64,000 nucleotides of DNA from assembly GCF_001653235.2 (NCBI RefSeq), contig NC_035791.1, positions 3,844,001 to 3,908,000 on the forward strand, written 5' to 3'. The notes below the pieces were generated by a model. The model made no database searches. It was not told the origin of the DNA and worked only from the letters and a program-made list of their open reading frames with translations. This DNA comes from Pochonia chlamydosporia 170 (taxonomy: Eukaryota > Ascomycota > Sordariomycetes > Hypocreales > Clavicipitaceae). Numbering within the stretch: the stretch's first letter is position 1; every line of letters begins with the position of its first letter. Positions 1 through 11,148 of this stretch are shown one piece after another. The position numbers and the translations under genes were made by a program.

Positions 1-3000
1 GATCACGGCTCCATTGGTAACCAAAGCCACCGTCAGGTCGGACCAAAGCACGTTTCTCAAATACGGCACCAACGGGCGCTGGACGAGAGTCGCCTGGCGC
101 AATCTTTTCAATCTTGAGCAAATGGCCCTGCTGGGCATCGTAAACACCAAGTTCAACTGGTATCTCTGTTGCGTTCTCCACGACAAGTGGCGACCGCAAC
201 GTGACATTCTTCACATTGTCTGGTCCTAAACTGACCTCCACGCAAAGACGGTGTAGGATATTTTCGGTTTTAGGGCGCAGGCTATACAAGAATTCGCCTT
301 CTCTGTTGAGTCTGACGTTCTTGACAGGATCAAATCCGCTCCCTTCAAGCTGAATGCCAACATCATTCTGACTAGATTCGGTCAAAAGATTTTCTCGCAT
401 CTTCTCCCAGTGTTCGAAACTCCATGGTTGCTCGGCACCATCTTCAAGTCGAAGGGTTATAGGCTCCTCACTGCTAGGGCTCTTGGAGTGCAGAACCACG
501 TCGAAACCAGTATAATTCCTGATGCGATAAGGAGCTTCGACTCCTCTTGGCTTGTCTAGGACGTTTTGCTCCGTAGTCAGGAAGGTCAATGACTTGGAGG
601 CCAGTGCGATGGAGGCTGTAGTAACGGTAATATCAAACGTTTTCTTCGATGCCACGTCCACAGATATCAGTCCGGAGGTTGGGTCCTTCGCCACACCAAG
701 ACCAACCTGCCAAGGCTCCAGGAGTGGTTCCCAACTAGACTTGGAAAAGTTGTAAACGCTCGAGTACATGTCGATCGCAGACTCTGCCTTGAGATTCGAC
801 GACCAATTTTCGGCAGTGGCTGTAAACTCTTTTACGCCGATATCCAGAATGGGTAGTTCGTGCAAATCGCCGATCAGTACAATGCGCACGCCTTCAATGG
901 TGGCGGAGAGCTCCTCGTGATTCGGTGCGGCTGCAGGCTGTGGCTTCGCCGGCTGCTGGATAGTCCGACCAGCAATGGTCTTTGTGCCTCTGGTCTTGGC
1001 AATTGTTGACCGACCTCGGCCGCTGGCCGACTTGTACTTCAATCCAGCATTCCGTAATTGCCTTGCTTTCTGTTCCGCCGAGGTCTCTGCTGGATCCTTA
1101 GTCTCTGATCCAGACAGTTCACCTGCCCTGCTGACAATCTGCAGAATCAGAAGAATATCACGAAGTGATAGGCGCAAAATCAATGGCTCCACGTCAATAT
1201 GAATGCTGCTAACCCCAACTTGAGAGCTGTCCATGTTCAATTGAATGGAGAAATCGTCAATGATACGAAGTCGAGAGTCGTCAAATCTGTCCATACGGCA
1301 CAAAAACATGCCAACTTCTGAGATTTGGAACGTGAGCGCGTGTTGTTTAGAAAGTAGCATCTGTCTAATGCTCAAAACTATAGCCTCCGAGTTTGATGCG
1401 AGTGGGTTGGCAATGAGGATAATTTGAGCATCAACAAGATTGATGCGGAACGCCATAGACATTGTTGACTCCTCTTTTGGCTTTTGAGATTTGGTTGGGG
1501 CCATCTCGCTGCGTTGCCGTGAGAGTTGGGACTGTGATCGCTCAGTGCCAGGGGCGTTGTATGTGACTTGCATCGAATCGGTGTCGGACTCGTCGATAGT
1601 TTCCCCAATACTTTCGTCGTCCATCGGGCTAGTGTCATCCACAGCTAATCCCTCGGATACGTATCTCTGTATTGCGAACAAATAGTCAAGGGCGAAAATG
1701 ACTCGTGGACTGTCAATGGTAGCCATGGCAATCAGGTTCCTTTCCTTTCCTCCAGACATCGTCACACTAGCCATGAGCTGCTTCGCTTCCTTGTTTGAAG
1801 AAGTCATGATCCGTCGGTATTTGGTCTCTTGTCGGCGGCTGTCGTAGATGGTGAAAGACCGAATGACTAGTTCTGCTTCAAGTGAACCATCCGAAAGCAT
1901 CCTTGTTTTGAACTTTGTCTCATCCAGCGAGAAACGGGACAGCCCTGACTTGCCTAGATCGCCAACCGGCTCATCTTCCTCTGCCATGATGAGTTCAAGA
2001 CCAACAGTGTTGACGCGGAAAACAAGATCAAGCTTCGTCCAGGCGTTTTGCAACGAACTGAGCTCCGGTGAAAGGTCGATCAGGTTCTTATCAGCATCAT
2101 TTTCGCCGCCACCAGGTGAGGCTCTAGCGCGCTGGAGGGTGCTTTCATCGACCATTCGCGCGGCTTCTTCATCAGAATCATCTCCTTCACCAGCAAAAGC
2201 AGCCGGAACCGACTTGGAGATCTCCATGAGAGCCTTGAGTTGATACTGCGTCAACCGAAGCTTGATATCTGAAAGTGTCCCCTCTACTTCAGTATCCGGT
2301 CGCTTCACACCTTCTCTATGTTCCGCGTAGGTAATATTGAAGCCAAGATCCACGCCGTCAATCATTTCGAGTTCTTCCGATCGGTCCTCCGAGTAGTGAA
2401 AGTCAGAAGTGAGGCGGACGTTGCGTATGCCGGCTGAGATTTTCATGGCAATGACAGCTTGTTCACTATCGTCTAGCGGAACAAACTTATTCTGAGCATA
2501 AATCTCTCCCAAGTATGCGGTGATGGCATCTCCTTTCTCTTGATCAGGCATATATAGACGCGGAAATACAACGATTGGCGTCTTCACAACAACGTCAAAC
2601 TTAATCTTGCTCGGACTCTGCTGAATCTGATTCGCCCTACTCATTGCAGCTTGGCGAGCAGCATTATACAAGGCTTGCATCTTGCCAAACTTGACAAGGA
2701 AGTCGATAATCTTGCGGAATGGCTCTTCGACAAAGTTGACTTTGACAGATCCAGCTCGAAGAAAGATCGAGCTATCGTATCCGGGGTATGCCTTCTTGTT
2801 TTCGGAATCAAAAGTTTCGTACCTGAAGTCTGCAAGGTCATCGCCTTGAATGGTAACCAACCTCCGGAGATTTGAATCCGCTGACACCCCAAGATTGACA
2901 TCATCAACTAGTGACAAATCGCCCAGTTTAGCAGAGATGCGCATCGTCTTCCCACTAACATAGATGCCCGCGTCGCCATGGTTGAAAGATAGTGTTGCCA

Positions 3001-6000
3001 ACCTGATGCCATCATTATTCAGTATGAGACGAATGGCTTTCAAATCAACCTTGACACGTATTGACCCGGAGTTCTCACTAGGCTTTGCGGTTTCAACAAC
3101 ACTCTCATCCAATTGTGGCGTGTCATTTTCTTCCGCAGCTTCAACTGCAGGTACTGGAGCAGCTTGTTGCTCATTGTTGCCACCCGTAAAGGTCATGAGA
3201 ATGAAGTCTAAAAGCGTCAGAAGCGTCTTACGAGTGACAACTATGTTGATGGTTGATACAACAGCGGTGATGTTGGTTTCCACCCCTTCATATACTGGCA
3301 TGAACTCGGGTGACTGTCTATTAATCTTCATGAACTTCACATGAACGAGGCTTCGTCCTGCTTTCAAATCTTCGCTGTCGCCCGAAGACACAATAGACTT
3401 GAACTCTCCAGAGGGATTTTCGACAAAGTCCTCCACAACAACGGATCCTAAGGACACTTCGGCAGCCATATCATACGTTCGCGTATAGAAGGCGAGGTCG
3501 AATCGTTCAGCCACAAGCTCTACTAGAAGCGTGTCTGGTTTGACTCGGTCTGGGTCACTTCTATAAAGCGAGCCTTTGAGTGTATCAACTTTGAAGTTGA
3601 ATTCGAAGCTCCTTTGTTGGATTTTAAGCCGCTCCCCTGTTACTCCATCTGTCGCGTCCTCGAAGTCATCTTCATCGTCATCGATGTCGTCGAGTATCAC
3701 AGCCGTCTGCGGTTGCAGAAATGGGAATGCTGAAGACTGCCGCCGTTCTCGCTGGGACTTTCTTCGTGACCGTGCTGAATTGGCACTGAGAAGTCGTGGT
3801 CGTTGTGGCGGTTTTTGGACATTCTCAGTTGAAGACTCTAATTGCTGCCTTTGTCCTAACTTTGGAATTGCCACGTCAATGATTCTCATGAGATTCTTGT
3901 ACTTTGAGTCAGACACTGTCGCATGCAGCATGGGAAGATGACCAGAAACCCGTAGCTTCGTGAGATTTGGAGCTTTGGGTAGAATCGACGTTTCGACGAC
4001 GAAATCGACGTTGATTTGCTCGACAACATGCAAATGCGAATCCTCACTCTTCTTGACCAGTTGCTTCTTGGTTTCTTCGATTGACGGACCGATGAGTACT
4101 TGAGTTGATGTGAGCTTGACAATGAATCTGTCGTACATTGCCGATTCGAGACGTTTAAAGTCAGCTTCGCTGTAGGATTGTCGCTGCTTGGACTGGATCT
4201 CCTTCATGGTCTTGTTATCAACCAATTCACTGTTGACGTGGATATGACCAGCATCGACAATCAAGCAGGTTGAGTTCGCTGTTGTAATGCTCACAGGCAC
4301 GATAATGAGAGGTGCCTGCAGGTCCAGCTCGGCATTCACGGTTTTGTGTTCTTCAAGAGCAAATTCCAGCCCTGCACGAGTCTGCTCCCTGATGCCTTCG
4401 ACAGTTGCGCCGGCTGTTTCCATCAAAGCTGTAATGGATTCCATGTGTCTTTCTGGAGGGCGGAAGAAATCCACAATACCGACAACAAAGTTTGGATTCC
4501 ATACGACTTCGAGCGGTTTTAGTTTCCCGACAATCGCAAAGTCGCCCTCGCGCTCTATTGGGTTCTGCTCAATTTCGAACTGGAAAAACGGCTCTTCTTT
4601 GTCATTTTCCAGCTCCTTCAGCGACAGGCTCTTTCGTTTTCTCGTCTCAGGAGCATCCTTGACGCGGACGATTTCAGGGTACAAGCTATCCGGCGTTGTA
4701 CCATCGTTAACTCGCAGTCCTCCAAGACTGACGTTGGCCAGAACGGAATCCTTGCGCTTGAGAGCCTTTGCCTTGAAAACATCGAAGTGAAGACTCAGCA
4801 GATCGGAGGGATCATCATGTGGGCTTTTCTTCAATGTAAAACTGCCAGTGCTGAGAGAGGCCTCAAGGCAAAGCTTGACAGCCTCCCTCGGGACATCTAC
4901 CTCTTCAGCCAGTGCTTGTTTTTCGTCCCAATCAATCATATCATACAGCTCCTTTCGCTGTTCCTCGGTCATTTGGGTGTTCTCTTCATTTTGTTCTATT
5001 GTGCCTTGAGGCTTCGATCCCCACATCCAGGCCACCCAGCCTTGTTGCTGGGGTTGCTGTGGTTGCTTCCTTAAGGCTTCAGCGTTTTCTTTCTTGAGTT
5101 GATTTCGCGCCAACGATCTCCAGAACCGGAGGTCCTCATATGCCAATTTGCATTCAAGCTTGCCGAGATCCCCGCTCTCGGCTGCCGTGAGTTGCTGCTG
5201 CTGTTTCTTCTTCTTGAACAGTTCAATATACCGCAGTCGATCGTCGCGTCTCTCTTTGAAATAGTCCCATGACCACTTGCGGTTACGGTCGTGTATCTTA
5301 TTCAGGACGGCGTTACCAGCAAAGAGAAGCCAGGCACGAGGATCCTCCTTGGGCCGCTTTCCTTTTGGTTTCAACGCCTTGTATTCCTGGTGACGAATGA
5401 AGTAATGGAACAAATCCACCATCATTAGGGCGTCGCGATATTGATCATCATCCAGAACAAGACCGATTTCCTCGAAAAGCAAATTGGCTTTGAACTTTGG
5501 CGCATGGGTGTCGCCAGACTTGTCCAGTTCAATCTTTGCTCGACCGTTGACGGGTCGCAAAATGAATTGATGGTCGGAGGCAAGAGCGTTAGCCTTACCA
5601 ACCATACTCTTGAACTTTTCCACCATTTCGTCGTGCGACATGGGCTCCTTCAGCGGCGAGGACGCCTCGCGGCCAGTTCCGAACAGGTCTGAATCTGTGT
5701 TCCAATACACAGCCAATGCACCAAGGGTAGCCAACTTGTGGGTTGTCGTATCGGAGTCCTGAATGAAGGTCGGCTTCCACTGGCCATCGGTACTGACGGC
5801 ACTAAACTCTTCCAATATCAAGCCCAGCGCGAAAGGATGTCCTGGCGCAGAAATGGAATCTTCGTATCGCACGTGGATGTTCTTGACGGTGACCTGCAGG
5901 TTATCAACAATCTTGGTGACCAAACTTTGGGTGAAGCTTTGTGTCTTCTTTTGCTCTTCTTGGCTCATGCCTTCTCGGTTTCGTTCCTTAAGCAATTCCG

Positions 6001-6349
6001 CGCTGTCCAGCTTCTCCATCTTGAGCCTCTGCCTCCGGCGCTCCTCCTCTTCCTCGTCATATTCGGCTTCCTCTTTTGGGCTCGCCAAAAGGAAAACATC
6101 TTCTATAAAAACCTTTACAGGTGCGCCACGGAGATTGGACCACGGAATGACCAGCGTCAGCTCTCCCAGATGGCCTTCCACAACGTTGATGGGCAGCTTC
6201 AACTGGTCGAGAGCCTCGCGGCGCAGCTGGAGGTTTCGGAGCTTGACATCACCAGACCAGATACCGACTTTGAGTTGTGTTGGGTCGAAGTTCTTGACAT
6301 ACATGCCCAAGAAGCGGTTCAGAAGGCCGGCGACGAGTCCTTCCAACAT
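1..6349 (-). CDS. VPS13: Vacuolar protein sorting protein 13 (lipid-transfer protein), N-terminal two thirds, cut by window edge
   Basis: VPS13 is a rod-shaped bridge protein that moves glycerophospholipids between organelles at membrane contact sites. The frame is open without interruption from the ATG at 6349 to the window edge, about 2,116 codons, with no intron needed. It begins MLEGLVAGLLNRFLGMYV, the start of the chorein (VPS13 N-terminal) domain, and continues with the typical KNFDPTQLKVGIWSGDVKLRN segment over residues 19-39. Extended RBG-type repeats follow. The part nearest the edge (about 1-240) resembles the start of the VAB adaptor-binding region, with LRSPLVVENATEIPVELGVYD. Fungal VPS13 is usually around 3,100-3,200 residues, so roughly the last 1,000 (rest of VAB, APT1, C-terminal amphipathic and PH-like parts) lie outside the window. 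I see no in-frame stop. The minus-strand neighbour upstream is STU2, about 1.9 kb away. Confidence 0.96.
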   Translation of the reverse strand, partial: MLEGLVAGLLNRFLGMYVKNFDPTQLKVGIWSGDVKLRNLQLRREALDQLKLPINVVEGHLGELTLVIPWSNLRGAPVKVFIEDVFLLASPKEEAEYDEEEEERRRQRLKMEKLDSAELLKERNREGMSQEEQKKTQSFTQSLVTKIVDNLQVTVKNIHVRYEDSISAPGHPFALGLILEEFSAVSTDGQWKPTFIQDSDTTTHKLATLGALAVYWNTDSDLFGTGREASSPLKEPMSHDEMVEKFKSMVGKANALASDHQFILRPVNGRAKIELDKSGDTHAPKFKANLLFEEIGLVLDDDQYRDALMMVDLFHYFIRHQEYKALKPKGKRPKEDPRAWLLFAGNAVLNKIHDRNRKWSWDYFKERRDDRLRYIELFKKKKQQQQLTAAESGDLGKLECKLAYEDLRFWRSLARNQLKKENAEALRKQPQQPQQQGWVAWMWGSKPQGTIEQNEENTQMTEEQRKELYDMIDWDEKQALAEEVDVPREAVKLCLEASLSTGSFTLKKSPHDDPSDLLSLHFDVFKAKALKRKDSVLANVSLGGLRVNDGTTPDSLYPEIVRVKDAPETRKRKSLSLKELENDKEEPFFQFEIEQNPIEREGDFAIVGKLKPLEVVWNPNFVVGIVDFFRPPERHMESITALMETAGATVEGIREQTRAGLEFALEEHKTVNAELDLQAPLIIVPVSITTANSTCLIVDAGHIHVNSELVDNKTMKEIQSKQRQSYSEADFKRLESAMYDRFIVKLTSTQVLIGPSIEETKKQLVKKSEDSHLHVVEQINVDFVVETSILPKAPNLTKLRVSGHLPMLHATVSDSKYKNLMRIIDVAIPKLGQRQQLESSTENVQKPPQRPRLLSANSARSRRKSQRERRQSSAFPFLQPQTAVILDDIDDDEDDFEDATDGVTGERLKIQQRSFEFNFKVDTLKGSLYRSDPDRVKPDTLLVELVAERFDLAFYTRTYDMAAEVSLGSVVVEDFVENPSGEFKSIVSSGDSEDLKAGRSLVHVKFMKINRQSPEFMPVYEGVETNITAVVSTINIVVTRKTLLTLLDFILMTFTGGNNEQQAAPVPAVEAAEENDTPQLDESVVETAKPSENSGSIRVKVDLKAIRLILNNDGIRLATLSFNHGDAGIYVSGKTMRISAKLGDLSLVDDVNLGVSADSNLRRLVTIQGDDLADFRYETFDSENKKAYPGYDSSIFLRAGSVKVNFVEEPFRKIIDFLVKFGKMQALYNAARQAAMSRANQIQQSPSKIKFDVVVKTPIVVFPRLYMPDQEKGDAITAYLGEIYAQNKFVPLDDSEQAVIAMKISAGIRNVRLTSDFHYSEDRSEELEMIDGVDLGFNITYAEHREGVKRPDTEVEGTLSDIKLRLTQYQLKALMEISKSVPAAFAGEGDDSDEEAARMVDESTLQRARASPGGGENDADKNLIDLSPELSSLQNAWTKLDLVFRVNTVGLELIMAEEDEPVGDLGKSGLSRFSLDETKFKTRMLSDGSLEAELVIRSFTIYDSRRQETKYRRIMTSSNKEAKQLMASVTMSGGKERNLIAMATIDSPRVIFALDYLFAIQRYVSEGLAVDDTSPMDDESIGETIDESDTDSMQVTYNAPGTERSQSQLSRQRSEMAPTKSQKPKEESTMSMAFRINLVDAQIILIANPLASNSEAIVLSIRQMLLSKQHALTFQISEVGMFLCRMDRFDDSRLRIIDDFSIQLNMDSSQVGVSSIHIDVEPLILRLSLRDILLILQIVSRAGELSGSETKDPAETSAEQKARQLRNAGLKYKSASGRGRSTIAKTRGTKTIAGRTIQQPAKPQPAAAPNHEELSATIEGVRIVLIGDLHELPILDIGVKEFTATAENWSSNLKAESAIDMYSSVYNFSKSSWEPLLEPWQVGLGVAKDPTSGLISVDVASKKTFDITVTTASIALASKSLTFLTTEQNVLDKPRGVEAPYRIRNYTGFDVVLHSKSPSSEEPITLRLEDGAEQPWSFEHWEKMRENLLTESSQNDVGIQLEGSGFDPVKNVRLNREGEFLYSLRPKTENILHRLCVEVSLGPDNVKNVTLRSPLVVENATEIPVELGVYDAQQGHLLKIEKIAPGDSRPAPVGAVFEKRALVRPDGGFGYQWSRD

Positions 6350-8279
6350 TGTAAAGGTAGTGTTGCCGTGACCCGGGCAGGGTATACCAGGCGGGTGTTG
6401 GAGGGTTCCGTAACTCTACAGTGGCAACATCTGTAGCTTGGGCTGTGCAGCACGAAGCATGTGCGTATCGCGGTGGTCTATTCGAAGACTCTCGGTCGAC
6501 AGCGATCGTTGTATCGTTGTCAAGTCAAGCGTTGCTCAATGTCTGGTCGGATCCGAGGAGTCGTGGTGTGGTTCGGTTGTGGTTGTGAGGGGCTCTTAGT
6601 CGGGCAAGGCAAGACTAGGACGTCAAATGGAGCTTGAGGATGAGTGACGTGAACGCCTGACAAAGACCAAAGACCAAACTCAGGATCCGTACAAGTAATG
6701 CCCGAGAGTGTGGGTGTATGCAGAATGCAAATATGCGACTACGGCAAAGGGAAAAAAGAAATAAATCAATGAATTGATAATAGGATAGGAAATGGAGGCA
6801 TGAGAAACAGGATGTTGGTAGTGCCGTGGACGAATGGGCTGGAGACACACCAGATCTGAACTTCAAATGTTGACAGTCATCGACAGACAAGTGCCAAATC
6901 ACACTTGGCCAGACCAGACACATGTGCAGTCTTGGGGGAGGCGAAGATTGATGGATGCGCTGACCGTGACGTAGGGCAGGAAGGACCGCCTGCTTTGGTC
7001 AACTGGTAGGAGCTGCCCCTCCGGCACGCGGCACAAACAAGGAACCTGCTGGCCCGTCCGTTGCTCCTGCACCAAGTGGGCTCAAATTTTGAATGTTGCA
7101 CATGAAATCAGGTACCAAGGTACCTAGCATAACTCAGTGGAAGCACTGGCGTGTCCTGAAATTCACCAGACGGCTTTGGCTGGCTACTCCCAGGTAGCGG
7201 GGTCGTCAAGCATGGTCTGGTAACATTGAAGAACTTGGCACTTGCTGAATTGCCAATCAACCTCAAATGATCCCCCAGTGCCAGCTGGTAGATGAGCCCC
7301 AGTCCAGCTGTGAATTCCAGTTGAGACCATCGGCCACTTGGTTCAACTCATATCGCCCCAGTGAACAGCCATAAGACAGCAGAACGCAGCACAGCATCAA
7401 CATACAGCCCAATGCATCAACCCCTTTCACTCTCTCACGGCAACTATATCAACACGTCAACATAATTTGACACTTTTGCCAGCATTTTCTGGTTGTGCAT
7501 CCATGCACCTGTGCCCAACTCTCAAAGTCGCATAGATTACGTCACCATCCGATGCGTGCCTGGCTGCTAATAAACTTGCTCCTGTTGCCAAAATCCGAGC
7601 CCCACAAAAACACCCGCTCGCTTTGGCGATCTGAATCAAAACATCTTGGCCCATCATACGGAGTACGGAGAAGGCAATAAGAGCTAGATATTTTTGCATC
7701 TGACCAGACTTGTAGCTTACATGCACCTCAATGCCGCACATGTGAAATGATTTTGTGACTTGGCATGTACTTCGGAACAGGATATGTATATGCATAGCCC
7801 GGTCACCTCGCCTTACTGTTTGATGGCCATACCTGAACACCCTACTGGCTCACAGTGGTAGAAACAGATGTCTTTTTCCTTCCTAGAGCTCTTGCAACGA
7901 TCTTACCCATATTCGGGCGCCAACGCAGCATAATTATCTATGTAGTATACAATACCAGTGGTATCATCATTTGAAGAGCCGTCCCGTCGTAAAGTCATCG
8001 CCAAGAACAACCCCCCGTTGATACATCCATGTCCCCCATCGCAGCATTATAAATGAGTAAAGTAATCGCACAGTAGTATCTATCTCCACAACTGTCAACC
8101 GCACAAAAGACTAGGGTATGTCGTTTCAACGCCTTCGAAAATGCAGAACAAACTCAGTAGCCAAACAAAACGTTTAAGCGAGGCCAGATAACAACGGAGA
8201 GAAAATAGCCACGCCTTTGGCCCTCATACTCTGTTGTGCATCGCTTTTCACAACCTTCTCAGTTAGACACCACACGGAA
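6350..8279. other. Intergenic: VPS13 upstream region and STU2 3' flank
   Basis: About 1.9 kb with no supportable gene. It must contain the VPS13 promoter and 5' UTR plus the STU2 3' UTR, as both genes read leftwards. Open frames here (for example 7457-7840 on the minus strand) lack recognisable domains. One TACGGAGTA motif sits at 7657-7665 with a partial second copy directly after it. Confidence 0.7.
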
Positions 8280-11148
8280 TCAAGGTCGAGAAAAGCCTTG
8301 CTTAGCCTGTGCAACTGTTAGCGAAGAGACATCACCTAAAACAAAACGATGGGAAAGGCACGTCACTAACCTTCATTTGTTCAATGCGAGCTTTGAGCTG
8401 ACTCGTGACTTCGGCTGCACGTTTCCAACTCTCGACCCCGCCGCCATTTGTAGGCTGTGGTAAAGACGAAACGGGTCTCTCTCGGCTTGTCGGTGCGCTG
8501 GACTCGTGAGATTCATATGCAGCAGGTATGGCGCTCCTGAATCCTCTAGCAGGAGAGCCACGTCCAGAGGAAGCTCCGCTTCCACTATGGCGAAGTTCGG
8601 GGCTGAGCTTGCTCCTGGGATAAGACAATTCTCCATTCTCCTTCTCTTCCGACATGGTACTAGTGAAGCTCATTCTGTTTCGGTTTGAGGATGCGGCTCC
8701 TGAATCACGATAGATACCAACATCGTCATGTATCGGCGATGTTACTGTGCATTGGTTAGTGTTACGCCTTTGGGTTACTGCAGAATTAGAGGAAAACTAA
8801 ATGCGTACCTGGACTTCCCATCCCAGTCTGCGCGCCTAGGCCCTCAGCCCGGCTCAGTGCTCTCTTCAAGCGCTCAAGCTCTCGTCGTAACCTCTCGTTG
8901 ACCTGTTCGGTAGCCTCAGCATCGCTTCGGGCTCTTACAAGCTGTGTTTCTTTGGCTTTGATGCTGAGAACATCTCTGGTATGGTCCTCTATGAGCCCAG
9001 CATTCTGATTCTTCAGTTCTTGAATCTCAGACATGAACCTGTTCCGTTCTTGCCTCATGTCATCGACTTGGCGCGAAAGTCTTTCGTTGGCTGCTCGAAG
9101 CTCTTCTAATTCTGCACGTTCCACAGCAGAGAGGCCGCTGGCAGGTGGCGGAGAATCGGCGGCAGGCATTATTGGAGCTGCCGCAGGCTTTGCCAGCGAG
9201 CGGCCAGCGAGACCTCGAGACAACCCAGCTCGAGGCTGTGGTGGTGGAGCTGCAGGTTCATCATCCGAAGGCATGACCGGCGGGCCAGCAGCAGGACGTC
9301 GAGGGGATGCGGCCCCGGGGGCCCCTAGTGTACGTTTCTGAGGGGCCTTCAATCCAGCCAGGCCAGACGGCTTCAGGCCGCCGAGTTTGCTACCGGGAGC
9401 CGCAAGCTTGGGTGCTGCCGGGGCCGCCGTGGGAGTCTCTGCAGGCATCACAGGAGCTCCGGCCTTTTTCACAGCCGGCCTCTTTGCGCCGAGTGGTTTC
9501 TTTGCCGAAGGGGGAGGAGCCTTCGCTACCGGCACGGGCTTTGGCTTTTCCTTGGCTTTGACTTCGGCTGTCTCGAAGAACTCTTTGACCTTTGTCTTGC
9601 GAATGTCGTCGAGACCGTCCAAGTATGGGGTCATGGCCCGTTCACCAATGATTTTCATGACGGTTCCAAGGATCTCAGCGCCTCCATCACGGAGCGCCGG
9701 GCTAGACTCCGAGAGCAGCTTCTTACCCGCTTCACATATTGTGGCAATCTCAGGTTTGGCGGGAACCGTTCTAGTGGTGCGTAGGCAACGGATCAGGAAT
9801 TTCATGGTGCCTTCTTTAACCTGAGGGTTCTTGTTGCTCAAGTACGCCGTGATATCTTCAAGACAGTCGGTCAAGCTAGTCGAGGTAAAGACGGCATCTA
9901 GGGCGGCGCCAAGAGCGTCCGAAACTGATGCCTTCTTCTCCTTTAATCGATCCATTATAGGTTGCATGACAACTGCTCGATATTTGCCGTAGCTCTGTCG
10001 CAGTCCCTTGGCAAGTTGTTCAATGCACTGCGCTGCTTGTGTAACAACAGCTACGTTGGCGTCCTTCATACATTTGGCGAGCCCTCGATTGACTTCGTTG
10101 AAATCGCTGTCCTTGATACGGGGGACATTTATCGCCTGATACAAGGCCTCGACGGCCTCCTTCCTATCCTTCCACTTCGAGGAGGCAAGCATATCGGTGA
10201 AGTTGGCTGGAATCTTTTTGGTAACATCTTCTGGCTCAGCCAGAGAAAACGCATCCATCTCAGCCGCCTCTTCCCCCTCATCATCTCCTCCAACATCGCC
10301 GTCATCTCCACCATTGATTGCAGAGTCTGCTGCTGCTTGTTGAGACCGAAGGAGTCGTTCCTGTTTTGGAGGCGGCTCTGCCTTGATTTTCTCAAACTGC
10401 GCTTCCAGGTCAGTCTGTTGGGTTGGTTTCAGTTCACCCCAGAACATAGGCTTCATGGCTTCGCGCAACCATCTGTACAATTCAACAGTGAGGTTGGTCG
10501 CCTCAGCACGAACGTTCTTGTCAGCCGCACCAAAGACCTTTGGCAAGGCTTTCAGTACTGGTTTTGGGTCGACTATTTTGCATCCATAGTTGTGGAATAT
10601 AGCGGTCAACGCATTTAACGTAGCAGCTACATTCTTAGGGACTTTGTTGGTCAATCCTGGCAAGACATCTTCAATAACGGGCCCAGCAGTGTCGAGTTCA
10701 ATGTAGAGAAGTAAAGCCTCTTGGGCGTTTTGCTTGGTGGCTGCTCTTGTCGAGGATAGACACTTTTCCACCATGGGAGTGATTGTCAATCCACGAGATC
10801 GCAAAGCACCATCTCGTCCGCCAAATTTCAGGAACGCGCACAGGGCGATGATGGCTTCTTGTTGGGCGGCGACATTGGAGTCGGTCACGGCAGATTTCCA
10901 TAGATTCGGGTCGTTAATAAATGGCCGAAAGCATGGATCGGACTCGTCTGGGGAAACGGAGAACTGTTTTGCGGCATCTTCGTATGCTGCTTTCCTGACC
11001 TTCCAAATCTGTGTGGAAACAAAATAAGCCATGCGCCTTATGGCAATGACTAAACAGAAAAATCAAGGACAAACGCAGATAAACGAACCTTATGGGTGAA
11101 CCGATCAGGGAGCGGCAAGGAGCTGTAGTCCTCCTCCTGGTCCGCCAT
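8280..11148 (-). CDS. STU2: STU2/XMAP215/Alp14-family TOG-domain microtubule polymerase
   Basis: This protein binds tubulin through TOG domains and speeds microtubule plus-end growth at spindle pole bodies and kinetochores. Four exons are supported by splice signals: 11089-11148, 8809-11008, 8371-8744 and 8280-8306. They sum to 887 codons (886 residues), a normal length for filamentous fungi. Exon 1 encodes MADQEEDYSSLPLPDRFTHK, the family N-terminus, and joins in frame to IWKVRKAAYEDA. Introns are 80, 64 and 64 bp; the last two have CTAAC-type branch sites. TOG1 spans roughly residues 20-240 and TOG2 roughly 280-520. An Ala/Pro/Lys-rich basic linker follows, then a coiled coil about 655-745. 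The final exon adds only AKQGFSRP after the conserved LKARIEQMK helix. The two-TOG plus coiled-coil plan is that of fungal homodimeric members. The upstream open frame at 11149-11331 is not used, because the ATG at 11148 gives the family start. Confidence 0.93.
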
